Program-made: the position numbers and the translations under genes
Shown: piece by piece, positions 43,199 through 51,570 of the stretch
Layout of the letters: each line of letters begins with the position of its first letter
How positions within the stretch are numbered: the first letter of the stretch is position 1
NCBI RefSeq assembly: GCF_020073815.1
Contig: NZ_JAIQZJ010000008.1
Span: 62,001-126,000 of the forward strand
Origin: Nocardioides mangrovi
Lineage (GTDB): Bacteria; Actinomycetota; Actinomycetes; Propionibacteriales; Nocardioidaceae
Length of the DNA stretch: 64,000 bases
Direction of reading: 5' to 3'
The notes under the pieces: generated by a model
What the model was told of the DNA's origin: nothing
The model's input: only the letters and a program-made list of their open reading frames with translations
The model's database searches: none

Positions 43199-44218
43199 TC
43201 AGGAGTCCTCGGGGCCGTCGTCCACACCGTCGGCGCCTTGGCCTAGGCGCCCGAGTGAGTAGCCCAGCTGGAAGCGTGTCTCGGCGTCGAACTCGTCCTT
43301 CAGGTCGGCCACGTAGCCGGCGTACGTGCGCGGGCTGACCCCGAGCCGCTTCGCCGAGACCGGGTCGGAGTGCCCCTCGATCAGCATCCGCATCGTCATC
43401 GCCCGCTGCTCGTCGGCGATGCCCTTGACCACCGAGGCCTCCTGGCTCGTGAAGGGGCGGGCCCGCTCCCACGAGCGCATGAACACGTCGACCAGGTAGG
43501 CCACGATCGTCGGCTCGCTGACGGCGAGCGCCGTCTGCATGTCGTCAGGTGACGGGATGACGGCGGTGCGGCGGTCCACGACGATCATCCGGTTGAAGAA
43601 CTCGTCCTGCGTGCGCACCTCGGCACCGAGCTGGGTGACGGCGGCGACGTACTCGCGCGTCGCGGAGGCTCTCCGGGCGCTGTGCTGGTAGAGGGTGAGG
43701 ATCCGCACCCCCCGCTCGAGCAGGGCGCGCTCGCCGTCGAGCACGTGCGACATGACCGCGCCGCCTCCCCGGGCAGCCTGTGGCTGGGCGGTCAGCACCT
43801 CGTGCTCCGCCTCCGGCACGGTTCCCTGGAGGAAGGAGTTGATCGTCTCGCCGCCATGCAGGTAGCGGAACGGACCCCCTTCGGTGGTCCTCGGCGCGCG
43901 ACGCCACGCCTGGCCCAGTGCGGCGAAGGCCGACGTCCAGCGCGCCGACTCCTGCAGGAGATCGGCGCCCTGCTGCGTCAGCGGCGCCACGACGCGGGTG
44001 TGCACCAGGCTCGGGTCCTCGGCGACCCAGGTGTCCCGCTCGGCGTCGAGCCGGATGAGTCCCATCTCGCGGAGCTGTTCGAATGCGGGGTGCAGCTCAC
44101 CGTCGGCGACGATCCGCGGATCGCCGGCGACGATCCCGCCCGAGCTCACGATCTCCTCGTAGAGCGCTGTGCCAGCGGACTCGAAGAGCACTCGGTCACT
44201 GGGGTCCTGCGTCCCCAC
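43199..44218 (-). CDS. TrmB/LuxR-type transcriptional regulator
   Basis: A 339-residue protein. The C-terminal LuxR-like helix-turn-helix is visible as DPVSAKRLGVSPRTYAGYVADLKDEF near residue 290. The N-terminal part is a winged-helix-like segment (LYEEIVSSGG, LREMGLIRLD). The middle resembles the phospholipase-D-like sensor domain seen in TrmB-type regulators (GVRILTLYQHSARR, DEFFNRMIVVDRRTAVI near residue 210). GTG at 44218 preceded by AGGAGGGG. It converges on the secreted-peptide gene, with a strong terminator between. It may sense the peptide or its breakdown state; direct DNA targets unknown. Confidence 0.8.
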   Translation of the reverse strand: MGTQDPSDRVLFESAGTALYEEIVSSGGIVAGDPRIVADGELHPAFEQLREMGLIRLDAERDTWVAEDPSLVHTRVVAPLTQQGADLLQESARWTSAFAALGQAWRRAPRTTEGGPFRYLHGGETINSFLQGTVPEAEHEVLTAQPQAARGGGAVMSHVLDGERALLERGVRILTLYQHSARRASATREYVAAVTQLGAEVRTQDEFFNRMIVVDRRTAVIPSPDDMQTALAVSEPTIVAYLVDVFMRSWERARPFTSQEASVVKGIADEQRAMTMRMLIEGHSDPVSAKRLGVSPRTYAGYVADLKDEFDAETRFQLGYSLGRLGQGADGVDDGPEDS

Positions 44219-44345
44219 ATCCCCTCCTGGTCAGTTCACCCCCGTGCCCTTTCCCCGGTCCCGATGATTCCACAGGGCACACAACGACGCCCCCGGTCTC
44301 ATGGACCGGGGGCGTCGTGGGGTCGAGCAGGGGTACGACGGGCGG

Positions 44346-46178
44346 TCAGCCGCCCAGGCGGGAGCGCAGGCCGTCGAGCTCGGTCCAGAGCACGGCCGGC
44401 AGGTCGTCGCCGAACTTCTCGAACCACTCCTGGATCTGCGGCAGCTCGGCCCGCCACTCCTCGGCGTCGACGTGCAGCGCGGCGGCGAGCGCCTCGTCGG
44501 TCATGTCGAGGCCGTCGATGTCCAGCGAGCCCGGTGCCGGGACGTGGCCGATCGGGGTCTCGACCGCGGCGGCCTGGCCGTCGATGCGCTCGACGACCCA
44601 CTTGAGCACGCGGCTGTTCTCGCCGAAGCCCGGCCACAGGAAGCCGCCCTCGTCGTCGCGACGGAACCAGTTGACGTAGAAGATCTTCGGCAGCTTGGCG
44701 GCGTCGTTGTCCTTGCCGACGTTGATCCAGTGGCCGAAGTAGTCACCGGCGTTGTAGCCGATGAAGGGCAGCATCGCCATCGGGTCGCGGCGCACCACGC
44801 CGACCGCGCCGACCGCAGCGGCGGTCGTCTCCGAGGAGAGGGTCGCGCCGAGGAACGTGCCGTGCGTCCAGTCGCGGGCCTCGAAGACCAGCGGCACGGT
44901 CGTCTTGCGGCGGCCGCCGAAGAGGATCGCGTCGATCGGCACGCCGCGCGGGTCGTCGAACTCGGGCGCGAGGATGTCGCACTGCTTGATGGGGGTGCAG
45001 TAGCGGCTGTTGGGGTGGCTCGAGTCGAAGTCCGACTCGGGGGTCCACTCCTCGCCCTTCCAGGACGTCGCCGTGGCCGGCGGGTTCTCGAGACCCTCCC
45101 ACCAGATGTCGCCGTCCGGGGTGAGCGCGACGTTGGTGAAGACCGAGTTGCCCTTGTTGATGGTCGCCATCGCGTGCGGGTTGGTGTGCTCGTTGGTGCC
45201 GGGAGCCACGCCGAAGAAGCCGTACTCCGGGTTCACCGCCCACAGCCGGCCGTCGTCGCCGATCCGCATCCAGGCGATGTCGTCACCGATCGACTCGACC
45301 TTCCAGCCCGGGATGGTCGGCTTGAGCATGGCGAGGTTGGTCTTGCCGCACGCCGACGGGAAGGCGGCGGCGATGTACTTCACGACGCCCTGCGGCGAGG
45401 TGAGCTTGAGGATGAGCATGTGCTCGGCGAGCCAGCCCTCGTCGCGGGCCATCACCGAGGCGATGCGGAGCGCGTAGCACTTCTTGCCGAGCAGCGCGTT
45501 GCCGCCGTAGCCGGAGCCGAAGGACCAGATCGCGCGCTCCTCGGGGAACTGCACGATGTACTTCGTGTCGTTGCACGGCCACGCGACGTCCGCCTGGCCC
45601 GGCTCGAGCGGGTGGCCGACGGAGTGGATGCACGGCACGAAGTCCGCATCCAGCTCGGTCATCCGGTCGAGGACCGCGGTGCCCATGCGGGCCATCACGC
45701 GCATCGAGGCGGTGACGTACGCCGAGTCGGTGAGCTCGATGCCGAACATCGGCTTCTCGGCCTCGAGGTGACCCATCACGAAGGGGATGACGTACATCGT
45801 GCGACCACGCATGCAGCCGGCGTACAGCCCGCGCATCGTGGTCTTCATCGTCTCGGGGTCCATCCAGTTGTTGGTCGGACCCGCGTCGCGCTCGTCGACG
45901 GAGCAGATGTAGGTGCGGTCCTCCACGCGCGCGACGTCGATCGGGTCGCTGGCGGCGTAGAAGGAGTTGGGCTTGATGGCCGGGTTGAGCCGGGTGAAGG
46001 TCCCGGTCGACACCAGCGCGTCGGTGAGCTCGGTCCACTCCTCGTCGGAGCCGGTGCACCACTGGATCCGGTCCGGCTGCGTCAGCTCGGCGACCTCGGC
46101 GACGAAGTCGAGGATGCCCCGGTGGGTGGTCGGCCCGGAGAGTGTGGAAGGGGTGATCGGATCTGCGGTGGCGGTCAT
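44346..46178 (-). CDS. pckG: Phosphoenolpyruvate carboxykinase (GTP), canonical
   Basis: A 610-residue GTP-dependent PEPCK, making PEP from oxaloacetate in gluconeogenesis. The P-loop [12 protein letters not shown] near residue 270 contains the reactive Cys of this family. [10 protein letters not shown] (metal), [14 protein letters not shown] and HPNSRYCTP are also canonical. ATG at 46178 (start MTATADP) follows GAGAGGGA. Upstream in-frame sequence is not conserved-looking and lacks a start with a ribosome site. A second, divergent PEPCK of identical length lies on the opposite strand at 47866-49698. Confidence 0.96.
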   Translation of the reverse strand: MTATADPITPSTLSGPTTHRGILDFVAEVAELTQPDRIQWCTGSDEEWTELTDALVSTGTFTRLNPAIKPNSFYAASDPIDVARVEDRTYICSVDERDAGPTNNWMDPETMKTTMRGLYAGCMRGRTMYVIPFVMGHLEAEKPMFGIELTDSAYVTASMRVMARMGTAVLDRMTELDADFVPCIHSVGHPLEPGQADVAWPCNDTKYIVQFPEERAIWSFGSGYGGNALLGKKCYALRIASVMARDEGWLAEHMLILKLTSPQGVVKYIAAAFPSACGKTNLAMLKPTIPGWKVESIGDDIAWMRIGDDGRLWAVNPEYGFFGVAPGTNEHTNPHAMATINKGNSVFTNVALTPDGDIWWEGLENPPATATSWKGEEWTPESDFDSSHPNSRYCTPIKQCDILAPEFDDPRGVPIDAILFGGRRKTTVPLVFEARDWTHGTFLGATLSSETTAAAVGAVGVVRRDPMAMLPFIGYNAGDYFGHWINVGKDNDAAKLPKIFYVNWFRRDDEGGFLWPGFGENSRVLKWVVERIDGQAAAVETPIGHVPAPGSLDIDGLDMTDEALAAALHVDAEEWRAELPQIQEWFEKFGDDLPAVLWTELDGLRSRLGG

Positions 46179-46412
46179 GGCTTGCGTCCCTCTCGCGATT
46201 CGCGGCCGCCCAGGGTGGAGTGGGCGTCGCCGGCCGTCGAGCGCATCGACGGTGTGTCGTGGAGTAGTGGTGGTTCGCTCGGCGTCGTTGTCGGCGACTG
46301 GTGGAGCCGTCCCAGAGGGGCCCGGACCTGCCGCTCCGGATCTGGAATGTGGCGACAGTACCCGGCAGCCTGACAGCGGCACATTGGATCGATCAACGCG
46401 TCGTGCTGAGCG

Positions 46413-46988
46413 TCACATCCCTTGTTTTGAGCCGTTCTGAGCGTCGATGAATGCGTCCACGATCGACCAGGCTTCGGCCCTTTCGAGACCTAAGACGTGC
46501 GCGGTTCCGGGGTCGATGTCGAGGGGCGCGAAGGTCGCGAGCAGGTGGCCGTGGACCACCGCCACCACGACTCCGCCGAAGCCGGCCGCCGTGTCGCGCG
46601 CGCTGCGTACGGCGGCGCGGTCATTCCGGGCGAACCGCACCGTCGTCGTCCACGCGGTGTGGCCCTCGGCCGGCGCCGTCGTCACCTCGTCGGCGGTGAC
46701 CGCCTGCGCGGTGCCGAGCGGCCGGAAGGCGTCCTGGTCGTCCGCCGAGCACAACGCGACCATGTCCCGGATCTGGCTGCAGTCGCCGTCGAAGGAGATC
46801 CGCAGCGCGGGCTGCAGCTCGAGGTCGAGCGGCTCGTCCATGGTCGGGACCTCCGGGAAGGCGGCGACGCTGCTCGGTCCGGCGTCGGGCTCCGTGGAGC
46901 CGCCGGAGCACCCGGTCAGGGCGAGTCCGGCCGCGACCGTGAGGCCCGCGACCAGCGTCCGGCGCTGATTTCGGCAACGTCGACCCAT
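46413..46988 (-). CDS. Lipoprotein of unknown function
   Basis: A 191-residue protein with an Arg-rich N-terminus, hydrophobic helix and lipobox LTGC near residue 27, so it should be lipidated and face outward. Two Cys residues (GDCSQIRDMVALCS near residue 70) probably form a disulphide. The C-terminal half (GGVVVAVVHGHLLATFAPLDI) resembles the P1-head fold of SecD-like proteins, which I can only suggest. ATG near 46988, within 40 nt of the tRNA-Arg gene on the other strand. Confidence 0.72.
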   Translation of the reverse strand: MGRRCRNQRRTLVAGLTVAAGLALTGCSGGSTEPDAGPSSVAAFPEVPTMDEPLDLELQPALRISFDGDCSQIRDMVALCSADDQDAFRPLGTAQAVTADEVTTAPAEGHTAWTTTVRFARNDRAAVRSARDTAAGFGGVVVAVVHGHLLATFAPLDIDPGTAHVLGLERAEAWSIVDAFIDAQNGSKQGM

Positions 46989-47025
46989 TCGGCTATTCTC
47001 TTCCAGTCGCTCGCGAGGGCGGCAT

Positions 47026-47098
47026 GCGCCTGTAGCTCAACGGATAGAGCATCTGACTACGGATCAGAAGGTTTGGGGTTCGAATCCCTACAGGCGCG
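47026..47098 (+). tRNA. tRNA-Arg (anticodon ACG)
   Basis: Acceptor GCGCCTG (47026-47032) pairs with CAGGCGC (47091-47097), discriminator G. The D arm is GCTC-AACGGATA-GAGC. The anticodon stem TCTGA/TCAGA flanks loop CTACGGA (anticodon ACG, read as ICG after editing). The T arm has TTCGAAT. CCA is not encoded. TATTCT (46994-46999) is a likely -10 box. Confidence 0.96.
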
Positions 47099-47107
47099 CA
47101 GCACGAT

Positions 47108-47141
47108 GAAGCCGCAGGTCAGCCCGCTGACCTGCGGCTTC
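47108..47141. terminator. Hairpin terminator after tRNA-Arg
   Basis: Perfect 15-bp stem (47108-47122 with 47127-47141, loop CCCG). It overlaps the 3' end of the decayed gene reading leftward, so it may work in both directions. Confidence 0.75.
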
Positions 47142-47628
47142 GTTCGATTTCACGGACGAACGGGAAGTACTCGCTCATCGCGCCGGGTGGGTCGATCGGG
47201 TCCTGGTCGAGGACCAGCCCCGGCGCCAGTCGCACGGTGACCTCGGTCCCCGCGGGCAGGGGCCCGAGCGGGTCGATGGCGTAGGTGCGCGGCCCTCGTC
47301 GGCAGGTGCGGACCGGGACCTGCGTCGCGGCCGTGTCGGCCAGGGTGACCGAGTACCAGTTGCGGATGGCCGTCGCCGGCTCGGAGAAGGTCAGGAGGAT
47401 CGTCGAGTCCGGGAGGACGTCGACCGCGCCGTCCCGCGGGTACGACGACGCGAGCGCGGGCGCCTCGTCGTACGCCGTCACCACGGGCGGTCGACCGGTG
47501 ATGTCGTCGGGCACGGGCACGCCCTGCGCGACCCGGATCCTCCCGCGGTTGTCCAGGCTTCCGCCCACGTCCAGGTGGCTCGCGACGTCGATCACACCCC
47601 GGTTGTAGCCGTGGGTGGCGATGCGCAT
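47119..47628 (-). pseudogene. Remnant of a secreted protein with bacterial Ig-like (Big_5) domain
   Basis: A 169-codon open frame. Its second half (SSYPRDGAVDVLPDSTILLTFSEPA) is a clear Big_5/SbsA-type Ig-like domain found in large secreted proteins. Its first half (THGYNRGVIDVASHLDVGG) also looks like an internal piece, with no signal peptide. Reading upstream in frame, sequence coding Gln-Ala-Gly-Arg-Val-Asp-Leu continues to a TGA about 15 codons before the ATG, and plausible coding resumes in another frame (ASAVLNGS). This fits a frameshift and loss of the N-terminus. Ends within the tRNA-Arg terminator hairpin. Expression is doubtful. Confidence 0.55.
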
Positions 47629-47865
47629 CGCGCCGATGTTGAGGTCGACCCGGCCGGCCTGGCGGGGACCCGTTCAGGACGGCCGATGCGCCGCCCAGGG
47701 CGAGGCCGAGGACGGGCCCGCAGCCCGCGCTACTTAGGCCCTCGAAGGACGAAAGCCCAAGCAGGACTGGGATTTAGGGCACATCGGCCCTACCTCGGGT
47801 CCGCACCCCGGACGATCTTGGGTACCGTGCCCACACCGTCGAGGGATCCGAGAGGTTGCGTCAGC

Positions 47866-49698
47866 ATGGTCGATGTCGAGAAGGCGTTGGACGAGGCAGG
47901 ACTGCAGAACCCGCGTGTGCGGGAGTACGTCGCCCAGTGGGCGGCCGTCACGCAGCCCGACCGGATCGAGGTCGTGAGCGCCGCGGATGACGAACGCCTG
48001 CTGAAGGAGGCCGTCGCGGCAGGCGAGCTCCTGCCGGCGGGCGAGGGGCGCTACTACTCGCGCAGCTACTTCAAGGACACCGCCCGCTCGGAGGAGCGGA
48101 CCGTGGTCGCGACCAGCCGCGAGGACGACAAGGGCGTCTACAACAACTGGAAGCCCGCCGCCGAGATGACCGAGCTGCTCACCGAGCGGATGCGCGGCGC
48201 CTCGGCCGGCAAGACGATGTACGTCATCCCCTACCTGATGGCGCCTCCGGGCTCGCCGCTCGAGGCGTACGCCGCGGGCGTGGAGCTCACCGACTGCCGA
48301 CCGGTCGTGCTGCACATGATCCGGATGTCGCGGGTCGGCGTGGACTACCTCAACGACCTCGAGGACCCGGACAGCTTCGTCCGCGCGGTCCACGTCACCG
48401 GCGACCTGCCGAACCTCGGTCAGGGCACGCCGGACGACCAGCGCTACTTCGCGACCGTCGCCGACGACCGGACGATCCTGCACTACGGGTCGTCGTACGG
48501 CGGCAACGCGCTGCTCGGCAAGATCGCCCACGGCCTGCGGCAGGCCTGCTACGACGGCCGCGAGTCCGGGATCTTCCTGGCCGAGCAGTTCATGCTGCTC
48601 GGCATCACCGACAAGGAGACCGGCAAGCGCTGGCACGTCGCCGGCGGCTTCCCGAGTGCTTCGGGCAAGACCAACCTCGCGATGACGCTGGCGCCGGACG
48701 CCCTCGGCGACCGCTACCGCGTCGACTTCTACGGCGACGACATCGCCTGGCTGTGGGTCGGCGACGACGGTCGCGTCTACGCGATGAATCCGGAGTTCGG
48801 CGTCTTCGGCGTCGCCAAGGACACCAACGAGAAGACCAACCCGACCGCGCTCGACTCGATCGGCGACGGCTCGGGCGTCATCTTCACCAACGTCGCCTAC
48901 AACCCGCAGACCGAGGAGGTCTGGTGGGAGGGGAAGACGAAGAACCCGCCCGAGGACGTCACCGGCTGGCAGGACTGGAAGGGCGAGCTCATCTCGGAGC
49001 GCGAGGAGGGCGACACCTCCCCGTGGGCCCATCCCAACAGCCGCTTCACCACGACGCTCGCCAACGTGCCCAACGTCGCCGCCGACTTCGAGGACCCGAA
49101 GGGCGTCCCGGTCGACGCGATCATCTTCGGCGGCCGCACGAGTGACCGCGAGCCGCTGGTCCGCGCGATCACCGACCTGGCCGAGGGCGTCTACGACGGC
49201 CTGACGCTCGGCGCCGAGGCGACCTTCGCCGCCGAGGGCGTGGACGGTCAGCTGCGCTACGACCCGATGTCGATGCGTCCCTTCATGGCCTACGCCGAGG
49301 GCGACTACGCCGCCCACTGGCTGAAGATCATCGGCGCCGCGACCGACGGTCCGATCTTCGCGCACGTCAACTGGTTTCAGCGGGGCGAGGACGGCCACTT
49401 CCGCTGGCCCGGCTACCGCGACAACCTGCGCGCGCTGCTGTGGCTGTGCCGCTACAAGGACGCCGAGGTCACCGGCCGGCAGACCCCGGTCGGCGTGCTG
49501 CCGACGAAGGAGGAGCTCGAGCTCGACGGCGTGGAGATCACGCCCGAGGACCTCGACATCATCCTCACCATCGACCGCGAGCGCTGGCAGCAGGAGATGA
49601 CCTTCCGCGAGGCCCACCTCAAGCAGTTCGACCGGCTCCCCGAGGAGATCTGGGAGGCGCACCGCCGCGTCTCCGCCGCGCTCGACGCCGACGCCTGA
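47866..49698 (+). CDS. Divergent PEP carboxykinase (GTP-type) paralogue lacking the P-loop Cys
   Basis: A 610-residue PEPCK-fold protein. Kept motifs: P-loop FPSASGKTNLAM near residue 262, FYGDDIAWLWVG, NPEFGVFGVAKDTN, HPNSRF and FGGR. Changed: the reactive P-loop Cys is Ser; NSRYCTP of the canonical enzyme reads NSRFTTT; and the region after FGGR lacks the usual PLVFEA-W-HG pattern. It may still phosphorylate or carboxylate with altered regulation or a different substrate. ATG at 47866; TACCGT about 40 nt upstream is a -10 candidate. Transcribed away from the canonical gene at 44346-46178. Confidence 0.85.
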   Translation: MVDVEKALDEAGLQNPRVREYVAQWAAVTQPDRIEVVSAADDERLLKEAVAAGELLPAGEGRYYSRSYFKDTARSEERTVVATSREDDKGVYNNWKPAAEMTELLTERMRGASAGKTMYVIPYLMAPPGSPLEAYAAGVELTDCRPVVLHMIRMSRVGVDYLNDLEDPDSFVRAVHVTGDLPNLGQGTPDDQRYFATVADDRTILHYGSSYGGNALLGKIAHGLRQACYDGRESGIFLAEQFMLLGITDKETGKRWHVAGGFPSASGKTNLAMTLAPDALGDRYRVDFYGDDIAWLWVGDDGRVYAMNPEFGVFGVAKDTNEKTNPTALDSIGDGSGVIFTNVAYNPQTEEVWWEGKTKNPPEDVTGWQDWKGELISEREEGDTSPWAHPNSRFTTTLANVPNVAADFEDPKGVPVDAIIFGGRTSDREPLVRAITDLAEGVYDGLTLGAEATFAAEGVDGQLRYDPMSMRPFMAYAEGDYAAHWLKIIGAATDGPIFAHVNWFQRGEDGHFRWPGYRDNLRALLWLCRYKDAEVTGRQTPVGVLPTKEELELDGVEITPEDLDIILTIDRERWQQEMTFREAHLKQFDRLPEEIWEAHRRVSAALDADA

Positions 49699-49700
49699 TC

Positions 49701-49750
49701 GCCGAGGTGCGGCATTCACCGGTGCACCGGTGAATGCTGCACCTCTCGGC
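49701..49750. terminator. Hairpin terminator after the PEPCK paralogue
   Basis: A long hairpin begins 2 nt after the stop codon. The inner stem GCATTCACCGG / CCGGTGAATGC with loop TGCA extends outward through GCCGAGGTGC / GCACCTCTCGGC with one mismatch and a 2-nt bulge. A second minus-strand gene ends close by (49795). Confidence 0.75.
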
Positions 49751-49794
49751 CGATGCAACGCCTGAGAAGTGCCAGGGTCGCCTGAGAAGTCCGC

Positions 49795-50169
49795 TCAGCG
49801 GCGCGGCCGTACGGCGCCCCAGAGCCCGACGCCGATGCCGACGACGGCACCGCCCAGGCCGATCGCCCGCTGCGACGCCGACATCTGGTCGTGGACGGCC
49901 AGGCCGCCCAGCAGGTCGGCCGCGTCGGCGCCGCCGGAGGCGAGGAACCAGCGCCGGGTGTCGCGGCCGCGGATCGAGGTCACGACCAGTGCCCCGCCGA
50001 TGAGGGCGTCGCGGTAGCCCATCGACCTCAGCAGCAGCCGGGTCGTCGGGTCCGGGTCGGACCGGTCGCCCCAGAAGCGGTTGGCCTTCAGCGGGGAGAC
50101 GAGGAACGAGACTCCGGACGCGAGCCGGATGGAGCCGGCGAGGAGTCCGGCGCGGTCGAGGTTCGCCAT
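49795..50169 (-). CDS. Small membrane protein, DUF4267-like
   Basis: A 124-residue protein with about three hydrophobic helices (RLASGVSFLVSP, GYRDALIGGALVV, GLGGAVVGIGVGLWGAV). The early R(L/F)ASG...FLVSP and MGYRD blocks resemble DUF4267-type membrane proteins, but I am unsure. ATG at 50169 overlaps the 3' end of the PAP2 gene by 82 nt in another frame on the same strand, so it is probably read from the same transcript. No clear ribosome site. Confidence 0.62.
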   Translation of the reverse strand: MANLDRAGLLAGSIRLASGVSFLVSPLKANRFWGDRSDPDPTTRLLLRSMGYRDALIGGALVVTSIRGRDTRRWFLASGGADAADLLGGLAVHDQMSASQRAIGLGGAVVGIGVGLWGAVRPRR

Positions 50170-50912
50170 GCCCGGAGACTAGAGGTCGCCGAGCCCCGCG
50201 TCAGCCAGAGCGCGGCGAGCACGAGCACCGAGCCGGCGATGCCGTCGAGCCAGTAGTGGTTGGCGGTGCTGACGACCACGAAGACCGTCATCGCCGGGTG
50301 CGCGAACCACAGCCAGCGCCACCGGGTCCGGCAGGCGGAGACGAGCACGATCGCGACCAGCAGGGCCCAGCCGACGTGCAGGCTCGGCATCGCGGCGTAC
50401 TCGTTCGACATGCTGCCGAGCACCGGCGCCTGGTAGATCGAGATCCCCCCGGCGTGGCCGGTGTCGACCATGCCGAGCGACGACATCAGCCGCGGCGGGG
50501 TCACCGGCAGCAGCACCGTGACCACCAGCGCGACGCCGGTGGCGAGCAGGAGCGCCCGCTTGGCCCAGTGGTAGGCCGGCCGGCGGTAGCGGTAGAGCCA
50601 GACCAGCACCGCGATGGTCAGCGGGAAGTGGACCGCGACGTAGTAGCGGTTGGCCACCTCGACCAGCCAGTCGTGGCCGAGCGCCCAGGTCTGGAGGGTC
50701 GCCTCGGCCGGCAGCCGCAGCCACCGCTCGACGTCGAGCACGTCGCTCGCGTGCGCGTCGGCGCGGCCCAGCTCGTGGGTCGCGAGCATCCGCCCGAGGT
50801 TGTAGAGGAGGAAGGCGCCGAGGACCTGGGCGAGCTCCCAGGCGCCCGCCGGGAGGTGGGTACGGCGGGGTGCGACCTGAGCCGTCACCCGGGTCACCGT
50901 GCTCGTCGCCAT
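50088..50912 (-). CDS. PAP2-family membrane phosphatase/inositolphosphotransferase-like protein
   Basis: A 274-residue membrane protein with about six helices. The PAP2_3 family motifs are visible as YYVAVHFPLTIAVLVWLY near residue 92, AMPSLHVGWALL near residue 182 (SLHV in place of SGH) and STANHYWLDGIAG near residue 230 (catalytic His-Asp). Relatives include actinobacterial lipid phosphatases and aureobasidin-resistance-type enzymes. ATG at 50912 after GAGGAGGGG. The last 30 residues are a Ser/Pro/Arg-rich tail that overlaps the next gene. Divergent from a TetR regulator. Confidence 0.82.
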   Translation of the reverse strand: MATSTVTRVTAQVAPRRTHLPAGAWELAQVLGAFLLYNLGRMLATHELGRADAHASDVLDVERWLRLPAEATLQTWALGHDWLVEVANRYYVAVHFPLTIAVLVWLYRYRRPAYHWAKRALLLATGVALVVTVLLPVTPPRLMSSLGMVDTGHAGGISIYQAPVLGSMSNEYAAMPSLHVGWALLVAIVLVSACRTRWRWLWFAHPAMTVFVVVSTANHYWLDGIAGSVLVLAALWLTRGSATSSLRAWRTSTAPDSSPAPSGSRPESRSSSPR

Positions 50913-50932
50913 CGTCGCCCCTCCTCGATTCT

Positions 50933-50944
50933 TTACAACTGTAA
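50933..50944. promoter_or_regulatory. Palindrome in the PAP2/TetR divergent promoter
   Basis: TTACA-AC-TGTAA is a perfect two-arm palindrome lying between the PAP2 gene and the TetR gene at 51010. TAAGAT (50942-50947) overlaps it and could be the -10 box of the TetR gene. A likely TetR operator. Confidence 0.5.
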
Positions 50945-51009
50945 GATTGTGCCACAGGTCCCCGACAGGCGAAGGTGTGAGCCTGGACGCACCGTGGAGA
51001 GGAGGCCCG

Positions 51010-51570
51010 ATGACCGCGTCAGATACCCGTTCCCCGCGGAGCCGGGCCCAGCTCGTCGAGGCACTGCAGGCCCTCCTCGGTTCCACTGACCCGGGCGACA
51101 TCTCGATCTCATCGCTGTGCGCCGAGGCGGGCGTGAGCCGGCCGACCTTCTACCAGTACTTCGCGACCCTCGACGAGGTCGCCGTCGCCGGCATCGAGCG
51201 CCGCTTCGCCGAGCTGCGCTCGGGGCTGCCGACCGACCTCTGCGGCCCCGACGCGGCGCGCGAGCTGCTCACCCGCTTCCTCACCGAGCTCGACGGGGAG
51301 CGGCCCGCCTGGCGGCGCACCATCGGCAGCAGCAGCGGGATGATGGGCTCGCGGGACGCCGTCGAGAGCTGGTTCTCCGACCGGCTCGCCGACAAGGTGC
51401 CCGACGCCGACCCGGTCGTGCTCCGGTACGCCGCCGCCGGCTTCCTCGGTGCCGTGCGCGCCTGGCTCCGCCAGGACCCCGGCCCCGACCGGCCGACCCC
51501 CGAGGAGCTCGCCACCACCCTCGGCGGGATCAGCGAGCGACTGCTCAGCCCCGGGAGCCCTGCGAGCTGA
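51010..51570 (+). CDS. TetR-family regulator
   Basis: A 186-residue regulator with helix-turn-helix ISISSLCAEAGVSRPTFYQYF near residue 35; the remainder is an unassigned ligand-binding domain. ATG at 51010 follows GGAGG; an in-frame GTG at 50977 would add 11 residues but lacks a good ribosome site. It converges with the oxidoreductase at 51545-52993, overlapping by 26 nt. Probably controls the divergent PAP2 gene and itself. Confidence 0.82.
   Translation: MTASDTRSPRSRAQLVEALQALLGSTDPGDISISSLCAEAGVSRPTFYQYFATLDEVAVAGIERRFAELRSGLPTDLCGPDAARELLTRFLTELDGERPAWRRTIGSSSGMMGSRDAVESWFSDRLADKVPDADPVVLRYAAAGFLGAVRAWLRQDPGPDRPTPEELATTLGGISERLLSPGSPAS

Noticed and set aside
46378..46400. Additional island operator (CATTGGATCGATC)
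   Set aside because: It lacks the right half of the palindrome (CCAA) and lies far from the island upstream of the canonical PEPCK gene.
47840..47852. GGATCC upstream of the PEPCK paralogue as a GntR operator
   Set aside because: Only the central hexamer is shared; the flanks GAG and GAG do not match TT/AA.
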